Shown here piece by piece: positions 47,706 to 52,351 of a DNA stretch of 52,351 bases. Each line of letters opens with the position of its first letter. Position 1 is the stretch's first letter. A program made the position numbers and the translations under genes. Origin of the DNA: Desulfuromonadales bacterium (GTDB lineage Bacteria; Desulfobacterota; Desulfuromonadia; Desulfuromonadales; BM103); contig JAQYVY010000025.1 of the NCBI GenBank assembly GCA_030145195.1, positions 1 through 52,351 on the forward strand. Reading direction: 5' to 3'. Below the pieces are notes generated by a model. It had not been told where the DNA came from. It was given only the letters and a program-made list of their open reading frames with translations, and made no database searches.

Positions 47706-47753
47706 ATGGTCTATAAGTCCTTAGACTTGAGAGAAAGAGTTGCGAGAGGATAA
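47706..47753 (+). pseudogene. IS630-family transposase N-terminal remnant
   Basis: Fifteen codons reading MVYKSLDLRERVARG and then a stop resemble the start of IS630-type transposases (typically YSLDLRERV). Nothing downstream continues the match and no terminal repeats are clear, so this is at most a scar. Confidence 0.4.
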
Positions 47754-47868
47754 ACAATAATCTGGCTCCTGGGGTTACTCAGCGTTACTGTAAATGGTGA
47801 CTTACAAGAAAAGCCCATATCCATAATCAATTAACAATCAGCCAAAAACTCCATTCATGGTGAAAGAG

Positions 47869-48048
47869 TTAGTGGACATAAGACTCGTAAAGTTCCACAA
47901 CAATATCTTTTTGGCACAAGTCACATGTAGCAATGACGTGATTGTCATAAATATTATCAGGCTCAGAACCAGCAAAAAGAGCTAGATTGAGTACGACACC
48001 ATGCCCGCAATTTTCACAAACAGCTGTTATCTTTTTACCGTTAAACAC
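47869..48048 (-). CDS. Small zinc-ribbon protein
   Basis: A 59-residue frame starts at GTG 48048 with GGGGGAG four bases upstream. It contains VCENCGHG near residue 11 and TCDLCQKD near residue 41, two CX2C knuckles that would bind one zinc. The C-terminus is DIVVELYESYVH. The strong ribosome-binding site and paired cysteines support a real gene. A decayed copy of its 3' end seems to lie at 51772-51800. Function is unknown. Confidence 0.7.
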   Translation of the reverse strand: MFNGKKITAVCENCGHGVVLNLALFAGSEPDNIYDNHVIATCDLCQKDIVVELYESYVH

Positions 48049-48206
48049 AGCACTCCCCCTTCTTAATTAATTAGTAACATTTTCTACAGTTGTAAACAGG
48101 CTGTCATCTTAATTATTTTTAAAGCGGAACGGTCAAGAATAGTGTTTGATTTTATAGTTGAGGAGTTTTGTTGCGCAAAGGATTATGCTAAATCATTGAT
48201 CGATAG

Positions 48207-48306
48207 TAAATGGCCACCCAGAGTGGATCCAGGTGGCCATCATTTTATTGCCTTAAATGTCTCTATCAATAATAAGCCGTTTTTCTTTTCAGAAGTGGTG
48301 AGTTAT
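48207..48306. repeat. About 100-bp repeat, copy A
   Basis: A hairpin ATGGCCACC…GGTGGCCAT (48210-48240) is followed by TCATTTT and then the shared tail TCTCTATCAATAATAAGCCG to GTGGTGA. It lies about 10 bases after the sensor kinase stop, read on the minus strand, and may terminate it. A 62-codon plus-strand frame over it (48142-48330) is not accepted as a gene. Confidence 0.8.
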
Positions 48307-48316
48307 GAAACACCCG

Positions 48317-50083
48317 TCATGAAAGAGTGAAGTAGAAGGTTGCCCCCTCGCCGGGAACAGCCTCGGCCCAATTTTCTCCACCATGGCGCTTGATGATGCG
48401 TTCGACGGTGGTCAGGCCGATACCGAATCCGGGGAAAGAGCGTGCGCTGGAAAGACGCTGGAAGGGGCGGAAGAGATTTTCTGCTTCTGCCATGTCGAAA
48501 CCAATGCCGTTGTCGGCAACGGCAAAGATCAGGTGACCATCCTGTTGCTTTGCACTCAAGGAGATATGAGCTTCACCTTTTCCTTGTGTGTATTTACAGG
48601 CATTGCCAAGCAGGTTTTCCAGTGCCACTTGCAGCAAGTCCGCATCACCGGTGACATGCAGGCCGGGGCTGACATTGAAATGCAAGGTTCGGTCGGGCTC
48701 GGTCAAGGCAAGTCCAGCGCAGATCTTTTCAGCCAGGCCAGTCAAGTCGATCTCTTCGAGTTGTAACTCCTGACGGGAGCTTTTGGCGAGGGTCAACATC
48801 GTGGCAATGAGGTCATCCATCCCCTGGCAAGTATCGATGATTGCCTGCTGGCAGTGCTTGCCTTCATGACTTAAGTGCTCTCCATCGAATTCCTGCAATA
48901 ATTCTCCCGCCAATGTGATGCGCGTCAGATAGGAACGCAGATCGTGAGAAAGGGAATAGCTGAAGGCTTCGAGTTCGCTGTTGGCCTCCTGCAAGTTTTT
49001 TTCTCGTTCTCCGAGTTCGTGGGCCATAAAGTCGAACGTCTCGGCAAAACTTCCCAGTTCGCCACCTGAAATCTGACTGGAGACCCTGACGTCCAGGTCG
49101 CCATTAGCCAAACGTTGCGAGGCGCGTTTGAGAAGCGCAATTCGATCCACAATCGAGTGTTTACCAACAACAAAAGCCACCAGAAATGAGAGCACAACAA
49201 AGAGCAGAAAAGTTGATACATTGACAACCAGCGCTCTCTTTGACATGGCCAGAACTTTCTTTTTCGATATTCCGGCTCGTACGTACATGTAGGGCTTCTT
49301 TTCACCGGGGAGCCACAATTTACGATAGGTTGTTATGCGGGTATCATCATCCCTGCGTAAGAATTCAAAACTCTCTTTGTCAGGGCCATCTTCCATGTAC
49401 TTCAAAGTATCCGGGGGGATGGGCTTGCCAGTGAGCGTGGCAGGGTCTTTCCCTCTGTTGACTATAATTCCATTATGGTCAACAAAAACATAGTTTGCAT
49501 CATGACGCAATTGAGCCTGTTCAAGGATAGTACGCATGACATCAAGGTCAAATCCGAGAATAATAACACCATTGAACTCATTATGATCAAGGAGAGGATA
49601 TGCCACATGAATGGTTGGTTTATTCAATGGCCGGCTGATTACAAACTCGCCTGAAGAAAATCGTTTCGTTTGCTGAGCACTCTTGAAATAGCGTCTGTCA
49701 TCTACAGATTCATATTTATTTGATGGTACTGCAGATGCCCACACCTGACCTTCAGCGTCGGCTACCTGTATGTTGATATATTGGGGACTTTGTTTATGGA
49801 TCTCAGCAAGAATGGCCTGTAAATTATCAACGTCGCGGTTCTTAACCTCTGGAAGTCCTGCCAATAAAACACACAACAGTTTAGCTTCGTTTGTAAGAAT
49901 CTCCTCCTGCGATGCCAGACTGTCAGCTAGCTTTTGCGACTCGATAACTGCATGTTGATAGTCATCAGACCGATCCTCCAATCCCGAATAAATGATTATC
50001 CCCAAGGCAGGGAGGGTCAGCAGAACGGCCAACAAAATCAACTGAATGCGTATAGATAAATTTGAAAATTTAGGATTGGCCAA
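48317..50083 (-). CDS. Sensor histidine kinase with periplasmic dCache domain
   Basis: This 588-residue protein has a membrane helix at about 10-30, a double-Cache sensor (about 35-280), a second helix (about 285-308) and a HAMP linker. The kinase core follows: H-box FSYSLSHDLRSYLTRI, N-box ENLLGNACKYT, G1 ADNGIGFD and G2 GFGIGLTTVE. The Cache domain has PLNKPTIHVAYPLLD and GVIILGFDLDVM, as in small-molecule sensors. No cognate response regulator is adjacent. Copy A of the local repeat lies directly behind it. Confidence 0.93.
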   Translation of the reverse strand: MANPKFSNLSIRIQLILLAVLLTLPALGIIIYSGLEDRSDDYQHAVIESQKLADSLASQEEILTNEAKLLCVLLAGLPEVKNRDVDNLQAILAEIHKQSPQYINIQVADAEGQVWASAVPSNKYESVDDRRYFKSAQQTKRFSSGEFVISRPLNKPTIHVAYPLLDHNEFNGVIILGFDLDVMRTILEQAQLRHDANYVFVDHNGIIVNRGKDPATLTGKPIPPDTLKYMEDGPDKESFEFLRRDDDTRITTYRKLWLPGEKKPYMYVRAGISKKKVLAMSKRALVVNVSTFLLFVVLSFLVAFVVGKHSIVDRIALLKRASQRLANGDLDVRVSSQISGGELGSFAETFDFMAHELGEREKNLQEANSELEAFSYSLSHDLRSYLTRITLAGELLQEFDGEHLSHEGKHCQQAIIDTCQGMDDLIATMLTLAKSSRQELQLEEIDLTGLAEKICAGLALTEPDRTLHFNVSPGLHVTGDADLLQVALENLLGNACKYTQGKGEAHISLSAKQQDGHLIFAVADNGIGFDMAEAENLFRPFQRLSSARSFPGFGIGLTTVERIIKRHGGENWAEAVPGEGATFYFTLS

Positions 50084-50342
50084 TTCTCTGCTCCTTACAA
50101 CTGCGACCGTAGCAAAACCCTAGTAATATAGCCTAACGACAGAAATGAAAACAAGTACGATCCATCTCCAATTCGCCACGTCGTGTTTAGACAAAGGGGT
50201 TGCCCGCAGGAAACTGCGCCAGCAATAGTTCAACAATTCGTACCGTAGCACATGACCTCTCACAATCTTCCCAACATTGCCCCTCTTTGATTTGAAGCAT
50301 TTGTATTGGTCGAAATGCGAAAGTACAGCCCCTGACAAATAA

Positions 50343-50450
50343 TAAATGGCCACCCGAAGTTGATCCAGATGGCCATCATTTTGTTTATTAATGTGCGTCT
50401 TAAATTGCTCTATCAATAACCCGCCCGTTTTCGTCTCGGCAGTGGTGATA
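50343..50450. repeat. About 100-bp repeat, copy B
   Basis: The hairpin ATGGCCA…TGGCCAT (50346-50376) is followed by TCATTTTG, a short extension ATTAATGTGCGTCTTAAAT shared in part with copy E, then CTCTATCAATAA and TCGTCTCGGCAGTGGTGA. Confidence 0.8.
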
Positions 50451-50455
50451 AAGAA

Positions 50456-50556
50456 TAAATGGCCACTCGGAATTGCTCCAGGTGGCCATCATTTTGTCGT
50501 TCTAAATGTCTCTATCAATAACAAGCCTAATTTCGTCCTTACAGTGGTGATTTTTA
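50456..50556. repeat. About 100-bp repeat, copy C
   Basis: The hairpin ATGGCCAC…GTGGCCAT (50459-50489) and the tail TCTCTATCAATAACAAGCC to CAGTGGTGA match copies A and B. It is in tandem with B and lies about 50 bases behind the PilZ gene stop. Confidence 0.8.
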
Positions 50557-50604
50557 GTAATGCATAAAGCTTATAGGAAGGTGTGATGTGCAAGAACGAG
50601 AAGA

Positions 50605-51117
50605 TTAAAGCTGAGAGGTGGCAACAAAAGAACAACCAACAGCTTGATTCTTTTGCCAAACCACCTTGAGGATATCTTGGGTAATTGGAAAGGGGATGTC
50701 TTTGATAGAATAGCCTAGTATTTTTAACCCATTCGTCTTTGGACAGACGTCTAGCTTTTCGATATTGACGTTTAGCTCAAGTTGCATTCCACCCTCGCAG
50801 ACATCAACAACCGAGGCACTAAACGTTTCCGGGGTATCAAGGACCTGGAGCAAGCACATACCATCCTTGACTTTGTGACGCTTAAACTTACGAGTGTTTT
50901 TGATCTCCAGCTTTTTGTGTGTTCCAACTAGGTACCCATTCGGAGCAAGATCTTCCGGAGCCTCATCAGAAAATTCAGCTTCGTATTGCAAACGTCGACA
51001 CCTTGCGTGAAGACTCCCTTCGCAATAGCTCTCAACCAACAATTGGTACTGTCTAAAACTGGATTTATATCGATATGTTTTGTAGTAGGTGCAGTTGTCA
51101 GAATTTTTGCAATTCAT
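50605..51117 (-). CDS. PilZ-domain protein with N-terminal cysteine module
   Basis: This 170-residue protein has an N-terminal cysteine segment (C3, C8, C32, C40) and then APNGYLVGTHKKLEIKN and a PilZ domain. Its RKFKR matches RxxxR, and VVDVCEGGMQL matches the D-x-S-x-x-G motif, with Cys for Ser. PilZ domains bind cyclic di-GMP; the changed residue may alter binding. ATG 51117 is preferred to the TTG four codons earlier. A GEMM-like riboswitch leader lies 28 bases upstream, which fits c-di-GMP control. A paralogue begins at 52036. Confidence 0.75.
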   Translation of the reverse strand: MNCKNSDNCTYYKTYRYKSSFRQYQLLVESYCEGSLHARCRRLQYEAEFSDEAPEDLAPNGYLVGTHKKLEIKNTRKFKRHKVKDGMCLLQVLDTPETFSASVVDVCEGGMQLELNVNIEKLDVCPKTNGLKILGYSIKDIPFPITQDILKVVWQKNQAVGCSFVATSQL

Positions 51118-51144
51118 CGATAGACCCAATATGGAATAAATTCA

Positions 51145-51232
51145 GGTTGCTATCGAGATGCAACCCGGCGGTCTCTGTTGAGATCCGTGGCTTTCCGAAC
51201 CTGTCTCACGACAGGGGTGGCGATAATTTGCA
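51145..51232 (-). ncRNA. GEMM-I-like cyclic dinucleotide riboswitch, divergent 5' half
   Basis: On the minus strand AAAGCCACGG and GCCGGGTTGC match the most conserved 3' parts of GEMM-I aptamers. The stem CCTGTC-GTGA-GACAGG supplies the GNRA-capped P1b, and GGATCTC-aaca-GAGACC the second stem. The 5' conserved GGCAAACC and GGACGC are changed (TCGCCACC and TTCGGA), so the element may be degenerate or have altered ligand use. GGTTGC can instead pair with GCAACC at 51145-51150, a possible expression switch. It lies just before the PilZ gene. Confidence 0.6.
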
Positions 51233-51319
51233 CTAAACCTACAAAAGAAAGTATGGTTTTTCAACTAAAATCTTTAATGGACAGGCACTAGCTGGACGGA
51301 AGCATTGCCTGCTTAAACT

Positions 51320-51416
51320 AAAAGGCCACCTAGGGACGAACCCTGATGGCCATATTTTGTGTCCTAAAAGGCTCTATCAATAATAAGCCGTTTTTCGTCT
51401 CGGCAGTGGTGACTTA
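51320..51416. repeat. About 100-bp repeat, copy D
   Basis: The compound hairpin GGCCA…TGGCC with inner AGGG/CCCT (51324-51351) is followed by the shared tail. Read on the minus strand it ends in TTTTAGTTT. It lies about 27 bases behind the small membrane gene stop. Confidence 0.8.
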
Positions 51417-51442
51417 TAAGAATCCCCTCGGAGAGTCAGTGT

Positions 51443-51541
51443 TCACTTCTTCTTGAACATAAATATCAGAAGCTTAACGACTGCGATAAGAATAGAACCA
51501 TATAGAATAACCAACACTAAAACTTCAAGTTTCTCGTTCAT
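51443..51541 (-). CDS. Small single-helix membrane protein
   Basis: A 32-residue frame reads MNEKLEVLVLVILYG, continues with a hydrophobic helix, and ends FMFKKK. The topology is N-out/C-in by the positive-inside rule. GGA stands seven bases before the ATG. Such small proteins often act as regulators of membrane complexes, but nothing here shows its partner. It could be a chance frame, but the acidic-helix-lysine layout and the 3' repeat make it plausible. Confidence 0.5.
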   Translation of the reverse strand: MNEKLEVLVLVILYGSILIAVVKLLIFMFKKK

Positions 51542-51582
51542 TTTCTATCCGTCGACTAAAAGTGAATGAACAAGCTTCTTAA

Positions 51583-51631
51583 TCGCCTTAAAAAAAGAAC
51601 CCCGCAGCTCAGGAGGTAGAGAGCTGCGGGG
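51583..51631 (-). terminator. Strong hairpin with Shine-Dalgarno loop; minus-strand terminator
   Basis: CCCCGCAGCTC (51600-51610) pairs perfectly with GAGCTGCGGGG (51621-51631) around the loop AGGAGGTAGA. On the minus strand the stem is followed by TTCTTTTTTT, a classic terminator, and the loop reads CTACCTCCT. No gene lies upstream on that strand, so an RNA ending here is possible. Confidence 0.7.
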
Positions 51632-51771
51632 CGAAAGTTTCTTTTTTCCGGAGGTTTTGAAGAAAGTTTGGATTCGCCTGCCACAGCAAAGCGTCAACTT
51701 ATCTTTGGGCCGTCGCCACAACAACCCTTTGATGGTTCCTAAGATAACGGATTGTTCAATATAAATAAACG

Positions 51772-51800
51772 TGGAGACTCGTAAAGTTCACATCAATGTT
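51772..51800 (-). pseudogene. Decayed 3' end of a zinc-ribbon gene
   Basis: On the minus strand ATTGATGTGAACTTTACG and the following AGTCT differ from the zinc-ribbon gene (47869-48048) by one substitution and one indel over 23 bases. No intact frame remains. Confidence 0.4.
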
Positions 51801-51835
51801 GCGCTGAACCAGACTGTGCAAATGCACACCTTATG

Positions 51836-51903
51836 ATTAATGAGCGTCTTAAATATCTCTATCAATAAGAAGCCGGTTTTAGCCTCATAAATGGTGACAT
51901 TTA
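51836..51903. repeat. Repeat family, copy E (tail only)
   Basis: TTAATGAGCGTCTTAAAT, CTCTATCAATAAGAAGCCG and ATGGTGACA match the tail of copies A-D, without the GGCC hairpin. Confidence 0.7.
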
Positions 51904-52035
51904 GCAATGTAGCGTTGGTGTACAACGGGGCGGGGTTTTGTATCCGGGGCTCTTCCGGGTCGTTGGAAAATTAACGTTTGAAAATGAAAACTTATTATGT
52001 TGAACACTTCTAGCTATAAAAGTTACCTTTTCAGT

Positions 52036-52351
52036 ATGAATTACAACTCAATTTTTCTCGCCTGTCCTGAATGCCAGAATACGATACGTCAATTCACAAA
52101 AGACATTGACCGTATTGATGCTCGCGTATGTCCTAGTTGCGGCGAAAGAATCTGCATCAAAGAACACCGGCACAACCAGAGCCCACAGGCAGAACATGCC
52201 CCGAATGGCTTTCGGGTTGGGACACACAAAAAGCTAAGAATTGAGTACACCCGAAAGCACAAGCGTCACAAAGTCAAGAATGGTATATGTTTACTCCAAA
52301 CTCCTGACAGCAAAAAAACATTCAGTGCTGAGGTTATTGATTTAAGTGAGG
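52036..52351 (+). CDS. PilZ-domain protein with N-terminal zinc ribbon, 3' end outside window
   Basis: The 105 visible residues begin with a zinc ribbon (CPECQ near residue 10, CPSCG near residue 33). APNGFRVGTHKKLRIEYTRK and a PilZ start follow: RKHKR fits RxxxR, and VIDLSE begins the D-x-S-x-x-G motif. The middle is closely similar to the PilZ gene at 50605 (GTHKKL, KRHKVK-G-CLLQ), but the N-terminal metal module differs. Here the canonical serine is kept. No ribosome-binding site is obvious; an in-frame ATG at 51997 is an alternative start. Confidence 0.75.
   Translation, partial: MNYNSIFLACPECQNTIRQFTKDIDRIDARVCPSCGERICIKEHRHNQSPQAEHAPNGFRVGTHKKLRIEYTRKHKRHKVKNGICLLQTPDSKKTFSAEVIDLSE

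Larger units (their letters stand above)
50084..50604. other. Gap between PilZ gene and sensor kinase
   Basis: These 521 bases hold repeat copies B and C in tandem. A 98-codon minus-strand frame (50120-50416) starts inside copy B and has no ribosome-binding site or domain, so it is not called. Bases 50100-50340 show nothing I recognise. Confidence 0.65.
51118..51442. other. Gap between small membrane gene and PilZ gene
   Basis: The 325 bases hold the GEMM-like leader (51145-51232) and repeat copy D (51320-51416). Nothing else is recognised. Confidence 0.65.
51542..52035. other. Gap before the right-end PilZ gene
   Basis: The 494 bases hold the 51600-51631 hairpin, a decayed zinc-ribbon gene end (51772-51800) and repeat copy E. 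No intact gene is seen. Confidence 0.6.

Noticed and set aside
48142-48330. 62-codon plus-strand frame
   Set aside because: Most of it is repeat copy A and its end overlaps the sensor kinase end; not gene-like.
50120-50416. 98-codon minus-strand frame
   Set aside because: It starts within repeat copy B, lacks a ribosome-binding site and has no domain; likely chance.
48200-51910. Integron cassette array
   Set aside because: Repeats lie 3' of genes and have a hairpin, but I find neither RYYYAAC nor GTTRRRY core sites and no integrase gene in the window.

Overview
The window looks like a chromosomal segment of a deltaproteobacterium of the Desulfuromonadales/Geobacterales type (inference). The grounds are gene content and style: a long division/cell-wall (dcw) cluster, a B12-binding radical SAM protein, diguanylate cyclase and PilZ signalling, and a GEMM-like riboswitch. 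No rRNA or tRNA is present to fix the taxon.

Layout. 1-7.6 kb is housekeeping: the end of a CheY-like receiver protein, aroE-aroK, a phage-type dNMP kinase, a membrane GGDEF protein, tpx, and a radical SAM gene with a small DUF3185 membrane gene. 7.8-26 kb is a composite defence island. Its left part is a module of a Cas4-like/DEDD nuclease (DUF2779), a WYL regulator and, divergently, a double-AAA+ ATPase followed by an unusual FtsZ-fold protein. Its right part is a nine-gene minus-strand array: hsdR, a PD-(D/E)XK gene, hsdM, a truncated RhuM gene, hsdS, a GIY-YIG gene, a fused GmrSD-like gene, a DUF3553 gene and an Ada-motif gene. 26.4-43.5 kb is the minus-strand dcw cluster mraZ-rsmH-ftsL-ftsI-murE-murF-mraY-murD-ftsW-murG-murC-ddl-ftsQ-ftsA-ftsZ, with murB missing. 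43.7-47.6 kb holds a CorC/HlyC-type CBS protein and, divergently, ligA-acyP. 47.6-52.35 kb is a loose AT-rich region with a sensor kinase, two related PilZ proteins, two very small genes, a transposase remnant and a family of about 100-bp repeats placed 3' of minus-strand genes.

The strongest candidate for a new system is 7.85-13.76 kb. The protein at 12694-13755 aligns by eye with the FtsZ of this same window over the C-terminal half. It keeps the two acidic residues of the T7 loop but has lost the GTP-binding tubulin signature, and it begins with a twin-arginine signal and lipobox. Its partner is a two-domain AAA+ ATPase whose second domain has a katanin/Vps4-like pore-loop motif. An inverted repeat CGACA-N5-TGTCG occurs twice in the WYL/AAA divergent promoter region and once just beyond the FtsZ-like gene, and is a likely operator.

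Other points of note are a GEMM-type riboswitch-like leader before a PilZ gene, three perfect 10-bp repeats over the mraZ start, terminator-like hairpins in front of hsdR and inside the RhuM remnant, and a hairpin with a perfect Shine-Dalgarno sequence in its loop.
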